A stretch of 64,000 bases of DNA from Dipetalonema caudispina. Its lineage: Eukaryota > Nematoda > Chromadorea > Rhabditida > Onchocercidae. Position numbers and translations under genes: made by a program. This document shows, piece after piece, positions 9,827-22,408 of the stretch. A model generated the notes under the pieces. That model was not told the DNA's origin, did not search any database, and saw only the letters and a program-made list of their open reading frames with translations. The DNA lies in the NCBI GenBank assembly GCA_013365325.1, contig JABVXV010000198.1:51898-115897 (forward strand), in the 5' to 3' direction. The first letter of the stretch is position 1; each line of letters starts with the position of its first letter.

Positions 9827-12113
9827 ATGGAAAGAACCAAAATAATTGGGTCATTTAAAATATTTGATCCTATAGAAGAATTGTTATGGGAATCTCGGAT
9901 TAGCCCTTTGTATTCATGGTATTTTACTTTCTGCATTAATTACAAGATATAAAAAATGAAAAAGTGTCTTATATAATATTTCCAGTATTTGAAATAAAGC
10001 ATTTAACACAAATCATCATTTATGCGATGCTACTAAAGAAAATTTTGCAAAGAACAAAAACGGATATTTGTTGGATAGGAAGAGATTGCTTATTTTATGC
10101 ATTAATTAACGGATTTCGAGAATTTTCATTGACCATACAGATAAGCTAGTAGCGGGATTACTACAAGAAGGTCGTTTTCACTGGTCAAAACTTGTCAAAA
10201 TTTTGACCGATTGATTTATCAGTTTACAGAGAGTTGTATTGTATACAAAAAAGGAACATTTGATCATTTGCAGTTCAAAATTAGGTCTTATGCGATGTTT
10301 CTGCAAACTTTCTTCGGCATTCATTTTGTTCCAATTCGACATCTTAGTGAGCTATCAAGATGTCTCACTTTTTTTTTTCAAAGCAAAAATTAGTGTTTTT
10401 TGAACTGATCCGTGATGAGATGACTATTGGGATAAAAGTATGGTAAAAGTATCGTGACAAAAAATCTGAATAACATTATAAGCTATTCTTGCCTTGTTTC
10501 TCAATTAATTTTGCTTAAAAGGAATTCTTGGGATGAACACTGCATTCGAAATGAAATTTTTGGACTTTAATTCAGTGTTTCATTTTTTTTTTCACTGCTC
10601 TAAATTACCATTCAAATATATCTTTTTGTTTTGTGCGAGAATTATTTTTTTCCATTCAAATTCAAAATCATTAATTTTTGGAAATTTTCGATCAAATGAT
10701 ATCAGTTTTCAGATGATATTAATGTTGTTGTTGCAAGTCATCGATTAGAATTGCTTTATTCGTTTCTCATCGAATCAGCTATCTTCTTTATGGTTAGCTT
10801 AAAAAATTTTTTGCCAATTCAAATCGATTTTAATTTGTGTAATATATCTGCAATCCTATCTTAGAATCAATAATAAATCAGAATCATGAAATATTCTTCC
10901 TATATATGAGCGCTAAAATTATACGATTTATTATGCTATAGCTAGCAAATGAATAAATTTACTTTAAGATTTTCAGATATCGAGAAGGATTTTACGTCGG
11001 CAAAGATCATCCCGTGCTACAGCACATCGTGAACAATCCAGCTCTATACGCCGTCATTTAATTCGACGGCGAAACATCATTGAAGATTTGCAAACAGCAA
11101 ATTCTATCGGTTATCCTGCAAGTAATTCTTCTTTACCATCATCAATGCCTCAATCCTCGTATAGTTATCCAGAAGTATTTCCGTCAATGATAAACGATGT
11201 ACATTCAATTCTACCGCAAGCAACCTCTTTTGATGATTTACACGAGAGAATGACTATCACACTTTCAGCTAATAATACAAGAGAAGTTGTAATAGGGACT
11301 TTTTCAATATCCACTTTACAAATTCCTATACCTACTGTAATACATCCTGTTTCTCAGACCCAAAGAGCACCACCTGTTGTCTTAGATGATACTGTACAAT
11401 TGAACGGTAATCAAGATAGCCAAACTTCATTAGTGCCATTTGAACACAGGTATCAATCAATAATTAATTAATCCTTCCTGAGTAAAGATACAATAATCAT
11501 TTTAGTAAATTAATTTTTGATTTCAAAGTATACATTGGTGTTTAAATAAGCCAAATTGAAGAGTTTTCCAAAGAAGTTTAGTGATAATTATCCAATAAAA
11601 CATTTAAAATCATTTTACCTAATATTAGCCAATTGTAATCGTTTTACATATAGGTTGATCATAAAATTACCTTATTGATCACATCCTTATACCATAATAA
11701 AACAATTTGTCAAATTTTTAAGATAATATTGCAGTAATATTCGATCATCTCTTAACTCACAGCTACCTCAAAGAATGAGATATAATAATAGGAGACGATG
11801 AATGTTTTTAAGGTATAAATCCTTAACATTTTTTTTTTTTCCTGTTCAATAAATTTAACTGAAAAATTCTTAAAATGCTTCATGTGATCAATTTAATCCT
11901 ACATAATATTTATTATGTATGAATCCATTCTCATAATCGTAAATATTTAGAATTATACGTGCTCAAATTTCCAATGATCGTCTTTTTGATAATATAGTAC
12001 ATCTAACAGAAGAACTTCAAGGAAAAATTTATGCATACATTAATGCTTGCATGCATAATATTGTATCCAACGATCAGCAGCAGCAACAGCAGCAGCAGCA
12101 TGATGATGAATGA
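9827..12113 (+). CDS. Unrecognised Ser/Arg-rich protein ending in polyglutamine
   Basis: The last two exons are convincing: 10977-11449 (157 codons, ending CACAG before GTATCA) and 11951-12113 after ATTTAG. They encode an Arg-rich segment (RRILRRQRSSR, IRRHLIRRR), a Ser/Pro/Thr-rich middle (ITLSANN, IPIPTVIHP), a helical region (LFDNIVHLTEELQGKIYAYI) and a tail with eight Gln from mixed CAG/CAA, then HDDE and TGA. The 5' part is less certain. The only phase-consistent chain I found adds 9827-9918 (starts MERTKIIGSF) and 10274-10346, giving 266 residues in total. The ATG at 9827 is only 34 nt after the WASHC3 stop. No domain is recognised; Arg/Ser and Gln richness suggests a nuclear or RNA-related protein, but that is inference. 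Confidence 0.55.
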
Positions 12114-12680
12114 TTTCATTTTTGTTTGTTTATTTAAATTATAATGATGATAACAACATATAAATTCTATCTTACCAATTTTTAACATTTCATTAATCAT
12201 TTATCAATCCTCTATTGCTATCAAACTTTTTACTTTTTATGCAAAAATTAAAGAAGAATTTATTTTTGCATCATCCATTAATGTTCCTTTAATTGAATTC
12301 ATTGTTATTATATCATTTGTGTATCATTTACATATATCAAAATATATTATAGATATAGAATGAATTGGAATTAGATTTGAAATGAAAAGAATTTTTCAAG
12401 TGAAATGATTTAAGTTTGTGGTTTAGATTTTAATTTACATTAATTTTGAGTTATTTGCAACAGAGATATTGATGATGAATTTAAAATTTCACTTGAAATT
12501 TATTTACTTATCTTATTAGAAAGATAAAAAATATTGAATATGTTGAGAGTTAAACTTTATAATTGATTCCATTTCTTTTCTCATTCTTGTTATGCATTTC
12601 ATTGAGAGTTTGGTGTAGCAGGAAACAATAAATATTTTTGAACTTTAAACTGTAGAAATTGAATTAGAATAATTTCTAAA

Positions 12681-12911
12681 TTATGCATTATAATGAGGAA
12701 AATATTCTTCCAAAACTTCACCTAAATCACAACTCTTACTCAATTTCAATCTTTGTAACTGTAAATGATCACTGATGAGAATAGATATGTATTTTTGTAG
12801 GTAGCGATCATTATTTCCCAAATGTGATGTGACAAGGCCATCCTTTGATGGAACACTAAACATTCGGCCTATTTCATTTCTTCCACTTTTCTCGCCTAAA
12901 TTTTTAGGCAT
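12681..12911 (-). CDS. Possible small single-exon protein, 76 residues
   Basis: Open minus-strand frame beginning MPKNLGEKSGRNEIG, ending EEYFPHYNA and TAA. Its composition is mixed and protein-like (SVPSKDGLVTSHLGNNDRY, then a helix YLQKYISILISDHLQLQRL), unlike the low-complexity frames around it. An acceptor-like TTAATTAG lies 15 nt before the ATG. There is no recognised family, and no clear AATAAA follows. It could also be an exon of a longer minus-strand gene. It lies between two plus-strand genes. Confidence 0.38.
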   Translation of the reverse strand: MPKNLGEKSGRNEIGRMFSVPSKDGLVTSHLGNNDRYLQKYISILISDHLQLQRLKLSKSCDLGEVLEEYFPHYNA

Positions 12912-14897
12912 TTCAACCGGTTTCAACTAATTAATATTCACCATTTTTGAAAAACTGCTACAGTAACAAGAAGAAAGGAAATAAGGATAATGGGATATAA
13001 CAGATGGAATAGTTTATGAAAAGGGAGATGTGATGTGAAGATCAGAAGAAGAAGAAGAAAAAGAAGATTGACCTAAAATCATCAAATATGAATTAATTTT
13101 AATTGAAATTAATACAGTGTAAAATAACTGTAAAATTATTCAATATCATATAATTTTCTTTCATAATGTTTGCAGCAAAGGAAAATTAAATTAAGTATTT
13201 GAAGTACTATTATTATAAAATTTAGAAATGTTTATTTCAACTGTAATTAACAAATAAATGTAAGGAAGTATATATCTAATGGACATTGTCCATTACAATC
13301 ATTCGTATCATTTATTACTGTTGTTGTACAACTCTATGAGAGATATTTCAAGCTACCTATCAATTTTGAAGGCGTGATCGTTCATTAATGACATATAGGC
13401 GGAGCAATCAATGATTAGTAAAGTATTGCTTCTTCTTGCCTGCAGAATAATTTTTCGAGATGATAATCATCGTACCACTTAAAGAGTTTCCGTTTGACCA
13501 TTCATTTTTCTTATTTTTATGAATTCATAAATTTTTTATAATAAATTAAAAAAGATAAACTTTTAAGAATTGATTAATATTTAACAGATATCATATTATT
13601 ATCATTTCCAATGAAATACTTAGCTAACATTATGAGTAAAAATGTTACAACTTAGCTGAAATGATGATATCCTAATCAAATTCAGTGCTATTTCTTTTAT
13701 ATTATATCTGATATAAATATGTATTGCTTTCTCATGATACTCTATCTTTCCCTCTCTCTCTCTCTCTCTCTCCCTCTCTCTATAAAGAGTAAATGTTTGT
13801 CTTCATCCCTCTTTTAACCTTCTATTTTTATGAAAGGTAAGAAAGGGAATTATGCGCTCCTTTAATAATAGATAGGATATTTACTGTTCCAACAATTGCA
13901 TTTCTCTTTCTTTACCACTTTTGTTAGCTGATTGCTTTTTTGATTTTATTTTTAGGTTAAATTATTTGTTCAAAAAATTATCAAATTAAAAATTCCATAC
14001 AATTTGATATCATTATATCGTTTTATTGGGAACAATTTTTTGTGTCTATCGAATATGCAAATTCAATTGGTTCCCAGTAATTTTTCTTTTTTTTTTTCTC
14101 TCTCTTTTAATGTTAATTTGCAAAAAGATGACAAGCATATAAGAGAATCTAAAAAGAGAAATAGATAGGAAAAAATTCAAATGTTATGATTAGATAAGTT
14201 AATTTGTATTGGAGAATTTAACTTAGCTCATTTTTAGCAACAGTAAAGTCAATTTTTACATCTCTAACAATTGTGTATGAAAATTAAATGAATAAAGCCA
14301 AGGATACTCTTCCATTTAGGTCCAATTTTCTTAACTAGGCTTACAATGTTAAAAATTTAAAAGTCATTTCAGTCATATTATTTTGACAAGGAATTAAAGT
14401 TATGCTATATATTCTTGCTCCTGTTAAATTTATTCATCAAACGAATTTCCAAATGTTATACGTCTGATTAAATTTTTACGTGAATCAATTAAGAGCTTCA
14501 CCTATATGCTTTCATAAGATCACGATAATTTCCTTTTTGAATTTGCATGAGATGTAATTAATGACGTAACGTGATGACATGTCGAACTAAAATATTTTCG
14601 ATACTTTTTTTCTTTTTTTTTTTTTGTTTTCATCATCTATTCATTCAAACTATCTGTCATATATGCAAAAATTAAATTCTTTTGATCCATCTTGGCAATA
14701 TAACTAACACACTTCAATCAGGTTTCTCATTGTAATGATCCTCGAAAATTTGTCTTTTTTTTTTTTAATTTTCACAACAGAATACAATCCATTTATAGAT
14801 TATATCGTTGTTCTTGTCTATCACAAGCTTTGGTGTTACTTTATCGCCGTTAAAAAACGATATTGAAAGAAGACGAAGACGAAAAAGTAGAAGAAGG

Positions 14898-15015
14898 AAA
14901 ACTACTACTACTACTACAACGACAAACTATCACTATTACACGATAACTACAACTGACAGTACTACTACTACTACTACCATCTCTACACTATTACACCATT
15001 TCTACGACTACTACT
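14898..15015. repeat. ACT/ACG-rich low-complexity repeat
   Basis: Runs of ACT trinucleotides with ACG and ACC variants. Encodes only a spurious Thr/Tyr-rich frame. Confidence 0.7.
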
Positions 15016-15220
15016 ACTTTTCACAGCTTGACATTTTCTTTTGTTACGTTGTCGATCAGTCAAATTTCAAAATTTCATTGAACGAAGATATTTAAAAGAA
15101 AAGAAAAAAAAAAAAAAAAAAGAAAAAGAAAAATGCTGATATTATACAAGAACTATGATAAATGTATTCTATAAAAATACATGAAATATACAATCAGTAC
15201 GTTTTTTTTTTCTTTTTTTT

Positions 15221-15370
15221 TAAAAAAAGTAAAACTTATCAAAAAATAATTTATTTTTACGTAAAAACGATTTAATTGTTTGTTTCTTTTTTTTTTTTAA
15301 AAAGTAAAACTTATCAAAAAATAATTCATTTTTACGTAAAAACGATTTAATTGTTTGTTTCTTTTTTTTT
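15221..15370. repeat. 75-bp tandem duplication
   Basis: The block containing GTAAAACTTATC... and TACGTAAAAACGATTTAA occurs twice with a 75-bp period (markers at 15229 and 15304), nearly identical. Both copies include the adjacent poly(T) run. It ends about 45 nt before the candidate trans-splice acceptor of the MEGF6-like gene. Confidence 0.85.
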
Positions 15371-15421
15371 CCTGTTTTTGATGATAATTTAAAATATTAA
15401 TTTTGATATGTATAGCACTGA

Positions 15422-18400
15422 ATGATGATGATGATGATGATAATCATTGATGTATTCACAGCTGCTTTATTATTTCTATTTGTTGTACATGGAAAAATTG
15501 ATACTACTGATGGTAATAATGTCCATCTTCAGCTGCAAGAATTACGACTCGGACAGTAAGTTAATTTGCATTTTTTAAGAAATTTTTTCCTGAACGTTTT
15601 ATAAATTTTCTTTTCTTTCTTTTTTCTTTTTTTTTTTTTTTTTTTTCTAAATAATTCGAATATCTTTTCAATATTAAATTGAATAATTTCGATATTATTA
15701 TTGTTTTGTATCTTTTAACTTGCATCATTGAAATCACTACTAAATTATAATATGGAAAATTTTAATGATATTAAAATTGGGATCTTTATAAAAGATGATC
15801 CCTTAATCTTTATTGCTTAAACAAAATTAAATAACATTTAATAAAATTCATATAAAATTTACTGTTGCATAAAGAGTAAGATTTGTAGTAACTGATCGTC
15901 AGGTTGTATCCGATAGCATGATCCTTTCACGTATTTATTAATTAACGTCTGTTTTAGTGTTTCAACTCTTCCTTCCATTAGAGTTTCTCTTTTTTTTTTC
16001 CACCTCTTTCCTCTTCCCCAAAAATAATTTTCATATTTTGTTTTTCGCCCGTTACAAAAGCAATCAAAATGCAAATTTTCATAGATTGACCTTATGTTTT
16101 TCAGTAGTAATGCACCAATGAACCCATTCAAAAGAGTAATTTCTTTCCCATATAGCAATAAATATAGTTAGAATTGAATATTGAAAATAATTTCAGAATG
16201 AATGAAGGAAAAAAAATCTGATGAGCTTTTTCAAAGACGTAACAATCTTTCTACTACAGCGTAAAACAAAGTTTAAATGCATAATATATGTACGTTATAT
16301 TTTGACATGTAGTGCATTAAAAGATTTATTTCATTTGAAAGATTAAAAGAAAAATTTTCAAAAAAAAAAAAAAAAAATTATTCCATACGTTTTATTTACG
16401 CATCATTTAGGATGAATAAAATGATCAAAGCTTCACGATAAGGAAACCATTTCTTTGATGCAAAGAAAGCCTTAAAAAATTAATTTGATAAATTTAAATT
16501 TTATGTTAATATTTCCATAATACATATGTATTATTATAAATTGAAAGTTTCATAAAAACTAACAACAGTACAACTATTTCTGCATAAAGTTTCCTTTCCT
16601 GAAATTAAATCAAATAATACGATAAGATAAATTGTTATAGTGGGAAATTAAACAGATATCAAATCAGCTTGAAAATTTTATTAAATCATATGAGAAACTT
16701 CAATTTGGTATTTCTTACTGCAAACGTTAGCATAACTTTTTAAAATATTTTAAGGTCCCTGATAGAAATTTGAATTTAGATTGAATTTTTGAAAATTCCC
16801 TAAACATGAAATTTAGTTACATTTATCAACATTAATTAATTCTTCCAATATTAATTATAATATGCAAGAATGAGAACTTTTTTTCATTTTTTTTTTCTTT
16901 TTCGTTCTTCTACCAGATATTGTTTACAAAGTTTTAAATGATTTTGTTGAGTGAAAAAAAAAAAAGAAAAAGAAATTAAATTGCGGTCAGACAGAGCTAT
17001 CTCACGGAAACATCCATCAAACAATTGATTTACGGAAAGTTGAAGGTCAAAAACTAAGAGAGGATTACTTCCCTTCCCATTTCCTTGTAATAATAGAAAG
17101 TTTCATAAAATTTGTATTCGAAAGTTTTAATTCACTTTGAAAGATTAGTTTCAATATTATTATGCATTCATTTCAAAGTATAATTTCAAAGGATTAAACG
17201 GAATGAATACGGTAAGTTCAGAAGCAATAGATTGGTTCAGATTGCTGATGCCGTCAGCATTTCACATTCACAATCTTTGGATCATCCGTATCGCTGATAA
17301 TGTAACCCATTCACAGGTGTGAGGTCAAAGGTTGTTGTCATCATCATCGTCATCATCATCATCATCCAAAATACCTCCAAAACAAAAAATTGAGTTTTAT
17401 CGCCGTTTTTCTTATTCTTGCCTTTTTGCTCCTCAAATAATGGTTACCGAAAATCCTTATCTCAGATAGAATCTGACCTAAGGTCAGCCTTTCTTTTCCT
17501 AGCACTTTTGTGACAAATATCGAATTGCCTAACAACAATTAACCTATTAATTTAAAATTTCTTTGAAAAATTCAAATGGTGAAATTAAGCTCGACTTTTT
17601 CCGTTTATAAATGCAAAAAATGTGTACAATTTTCAAACTTTAATTTTCAACTTTTATTGTCATTCAAGTTAAAAAGGTGGAAATGCTTCATTACTTTAAA
17701 CTTCTCGGACTAATTGTGACGTTCTCTTGCATATGTCAAGACTAAATAATTTCACAAAATTGCAAATTTTTTCTTTCTACAATTTATTTTTATTTTTTAG
17801 ACTATTACTTACGTATTACTAAACTTTAAATAACAAAAGGTTTTGTAAACAAATGGGATTATTATTACTAAATTTCATCTTCATGTTTGTCTTCAGCTGT
17901 TTAATAACCTTTCGACAAATTTTCCAAATTTCCAAAAAATAAAAAAAAAAAAACAAAAAAAGAAAAACAAAAAGTTATGACCAAAATTTTTTAAAAATAT
18001 AAAAAATTATTGACGTGAAAATATCAGTCATTCGTTATATCATTGGAGTGTGACTGTGAATATTCAAAATTGGTAACCATTAATGAAATGAGAATATTAG
18101 ATGATGAAGATTGGGTCAATTTCCGGAATAAATTTCCGGTTATATTTCAACCCATACTGTTGTGTAGTTTAAGATACTAAGGCTGTATTTTTGCTTGAAA
18201 TTTTATGGGAATTACATTGTGATTGATATTTGCATCTATTCAATTAACAAGTTTTAGTTCAGTTCAACCCGTACTGTCAATATTTCATGGCTTTATTATT
18301 GAAGCGACTGAACATTTTCCTGAACCGATCTCACCGTATCGGATTGGAACAGAAAAATACAAACAATATTAGAAAGAAAGAAATACGAAAATTGATATGG

Positions 18401-21400
18401 AAGAAGAGATTAAAATTAGAATCGAATCAAATATGAATTGAATTAAATTCAAATGAAATAAGAAATTAATTTGCGAATCATTTAGCTACCATATTTTGAT
18501 AGAAATATTTGTATGACATCATTCGAAAAACATTATCAGATCCAAATATATCATTCATTTTCTCCTAAAATTTTTCAGATCAACAAATCGGAATTTATTT
18601 TAAGATGGATTTCGTATTAAATGAAATGTTGGATTTTGAGGATTGTGTTGGAAATTTATCTAATATTCTGTAACACTTAGAGATGTTCCTTCAACCATAA
18701 ACTATTCCTTCCATTCATTTTTTTTAAATTTTTCAGCAAGCATTCTTAGATATTTCATTTTCTTCTCTTTCATTTTAATGCAAAAAAAAAAAAAGAGAAA
18801 AAAAGGAATCGTTTCTTGGATCCTTGTCATATTGAACCTATTTGGCTTTACTAATATTTCACTTTTCAATATATTTTTGTTTGATTTATGGTTTCTTTCT
18901 TCCAAAAATTATGCAAATGTTGAAAACTGAAGAAGAACAACGATTTTATGTGCAATCATACATACTAAGCAAGATGATGAATGAGTGGTTTTTTCTTTTT
19001 TTTTTTTATTCGCCTTATCTTGTCGACCTCTAATCGTGCGTTGTTGATCGTTGTTGACATCGAATTACTACCACTTACCATCACCGTATCATCATTTGAA
19101 CTTTTTTTTTTTTTTTTGTTCGGGATGGAGGGAGGAGCATGATCGAGTAGCAGATCCATCTATCTCTTTTCCTCTTACTATAAGTGATATGGTGATCCAT
19201 GTAGCAAAAAGGTAAAGGAAGAAAGGGGCAAAAAAAAAATCGATCAGAGGAGTAGAATTGATGAGCAATTTTGACTTGTTGTAGATAGCTTTTATGCAAG
19301 TAATAAAATAAATGTTGGAAGTGAAAAAAAAAAAAAAGACATCCACTATCCAGTATCAGATCATTGCTTCTTGAAGTGTAAAAGTTTTTTGTTTAACAAT
19401 GAAATTCATTAATAAGCATTCGTTAATTTCCTCCAAATTTATTTGAATTATTAAACAATCCTAACATTCATTTCTCTTTCAACTTCACTTTTTTTTTCCC
19501 TCTTCTACCCAAAATATTTCCATTGATAAATGAATCATACAAAACTATAGCCACCAATACGTTAGGCATATTCTCAAATACCTTTGAGGAATAATAACAG
19601 GTAAAGCTTCCGCAAAAAAAAAAAAAAATAAAGAAAAGATAGTAAAAATGCAAATTTATAACTGCTTCAATAAATTATATGAAATGCATTATAATAGTAA
19701 CTTTTAAAATAGCCATTAAAATGTTGTTAAATTTTAAATTAGAAATCTTTTGATGATTTTGGCTCATTTGATAGTGAAAATAATAACAATAATTTATGAG
19801 GAAGTAAAAATCTTCATTGGTTAAATTTTATCATACTATTCACATCCACATTTCATTTATCACAGTGATATTTCGTACGTAACGATGACATACATAATTA
19901 ATTAATTAATTAATTAATGCCAAGTAAGAAAAGATATGCTTCATTGTACTTTTGAAACTACCTTATGTTTGACAATATTTTTTCATTTCACTGTAACTTC
20001 TTGATAAGTTATTGTTGATGTATAAGCAAGCACTGGCTGGAAGATGAAACGGAAAAAGCTGACGTAAGATTGAAAAACTGACGTACGTGAAGCATAGCAT
20101 TGGATAGTTACAAATGCGTATCATTCTCTTACATTTATTTGTTTATTTTTTTAGTCTCTTTCTTCAATCCTTCAAATAGTTGGTACTAATTAATTCCTTT
20201 CAAATAGCAAGATTTAAAGGAAATCGACAATTTTACGATTAGCTTTTCCAGAATAACTTTCATCATGTCACCAATAGATGTAAATCAAAAAGATTCATGT
20301 GATAATCTCACCTGCGAATCATTCAAATACTTTCAATACTTTTTAATAATACTTTATCCGAGCATGCAAAAATTGGGCCTAAAAATTATGTCCTTCTAAT
20401 TAATGCATAAAATTAAAATGACAAGGAAATAAGCTCAAATTTTGACGAAGTTGATTATAAGAGGTAGCAAAATAAGGTGAAATTGGTTCTTTTCTTCATC
20501 TATTTCCAGCATCATTTTAATTTAGATACAGGTAATAAAATAAAGTGAACGTAAATTATAAAATCTGACAATTGATACAGACATACCGGAAAAGAATGGC
20601 AACTAAGGTGATAATTAAGAAACTTTGACCCTAATGACAATCATCAATACTTCGTCCTTTTCCACAATCCAAAATCGATCATATTCGATCTGTAGTTGTA
20701 TTATCATTATATTATCTGCAACAAATATGCTTTTAAAAGCTACCTGTCAAAATAAACATCAAATCGATTAGTTAACAAAAATAGGCTTTGTAATTGATTA
20801 AGATTGATTTTTTTTTTTTCTTCTTCTTCTCAGGGGGTCATCAATCACCGGAAAATAAACCAAATATTGTGGTGATTTCTCTTTCTGTGACATAAGAAAG
20901 CAATGAATGAATGAATAAATAAATGAATAAATGAACGAAGGAATGGATAAATGAATGAATGAATGATCGAATAATGGAATAGAGGATACTGAGGAATCGG
21001 ATAGAGGAAGGAAGATAGAGTGAGAAATGTCTATAAAAAGCGTAGTACGAATGATAATTGTTGATACATGAATCTAAGATTATCATTGGAATCTTTCACG
21101 AAATAAAATATCATCAAATAATTTGGAATTTAGTCATGAAATATTGCAAATAATTGCACTGCTATATGCTTAGCAAATTAATTGATCAAAATAAATCAGA
21201 TCAAACATTAAACAAGTTCAAGAGATATCTTATCTTCACTATCAAATCAAATAATTTTGAAGGATGAAATAAATTAGCATCGTTTAGATCAATCAATAAT
21301 TATACCATCAAAGTTATTTCAAAAATGAATAAGTTACAAATATAGGACAAATTTTAATCAACCTAAAATTAGCCATATGCAAGCAAAGAAGAAATATTAG

Positions 21401-22376
21401 CATGAAAAATGATAACTTATTAGTGATAATCTTTAAATAGGTAAAATTTGATAATCGCAGTAAAAGTACAATTAATTCAATGTTAGGTGTTATTTTTCTT
21501 TTTTATTCTCTTCCTTTTCAATAATTAATTTTCTGAAATAAGTTATTAGTTATGGCAATGACTTAATTGTTGCCATTAAAATAAATTGGTAACTGTTAGC
21601 GATGTTTACATGTTGTTACTCTTCCTGTCATTATTGAACATTGAAGTTAGAAGGAAAGATGGCCTTGTCAATTCAAATTCTTTAGATATTCGCCAATGTA
21701 ATTGAGAATTTATTGCGATCAAATGGAATGCATAAATATCTTAGCTATTTTATATATCAAATTTATTGATAAAATTCAAACATGAAATCAAAAAAATTGA
21801 TTAAAAAAATTTAACAGACAAAATAGAATAATTAAAACAATTAAATTTCCTTTTTCATTTATTGATAATATTACCTATAATCTAACATTATATTCTATTA
21901 ATAATATTTCATACTGATAATGCTAGTAATCATAAAATGATTATTATATCATAATGTAATTAAATTATTAATACTAAAAAACTTCTTCATATTATTGATT
22001 ATACATTTATTTTAGATTAAATGTTTGTCCACATGAAGAGATCGAAACAGTAACAGTACGTGAACCATGCGTTCAAACTTATACGAAATATATCAGAAGT
22101 CGAAAACCAGGTTGTAATGGACGATTTCGATCATGTTCAGTTAGAGAACCAAAGTTTGTTTTAATTTTTCATAATTTAATCCATTTTTCTTTTTTTTTTC
22201 AATACATAAATAAATATTATCAATAACTTCACAATTCTAAATAGCTTGGTTTTTTTTTTCTTTTTTTTAAATGATTGCAATTTGCAATTTCTTTAAATTT
22301 TAATATTTTCAATTATAAATTCAAAATAGTTAATTTATTTAATGGCTATATACTAATTGTATTCATTTTATGAAAA

Positions 22377-22408
<32 letters not shown>

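Larger units (their letters stand above)
12927..15415. other. Gene-free upstream region of the MEGF6-like gene
   Basis: AT-rich intergenic DNA with a CT microsatellite (13750-13782), an ACT-rich low-complexity stretch (about 14898-15015) and a 75-bp tandem duplication (15221-15370). The longest open frame (14808-15095) is poly-Thr from the ACT repeat and is rejected. It probably holds the promoter of the downstream large gene, but I see no specific element. Confidence 0.5.

Noticed and set aside
14808..15095. 95-codon Arg- and Thr-rich frame
   Set aside because: Composed of an ACT trinucleotide repeat and a purine run; no exon signals.
15859..16158. 99-codon minus-strand frame in intron 1 of the MEGF6-like gene
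   Set aside because: Composition is fairly mixed, so it was considered as a nested gene, but there is no recognised motif, no clear splice or start context, and a lysine/arginine-rich low-complexity middle. Not excluded.
19081..19346. Overlapping minus-strand Phe/Lys-rich frames
   Set aside because: Generated by adjacent poly(A) and poly(T) runs.
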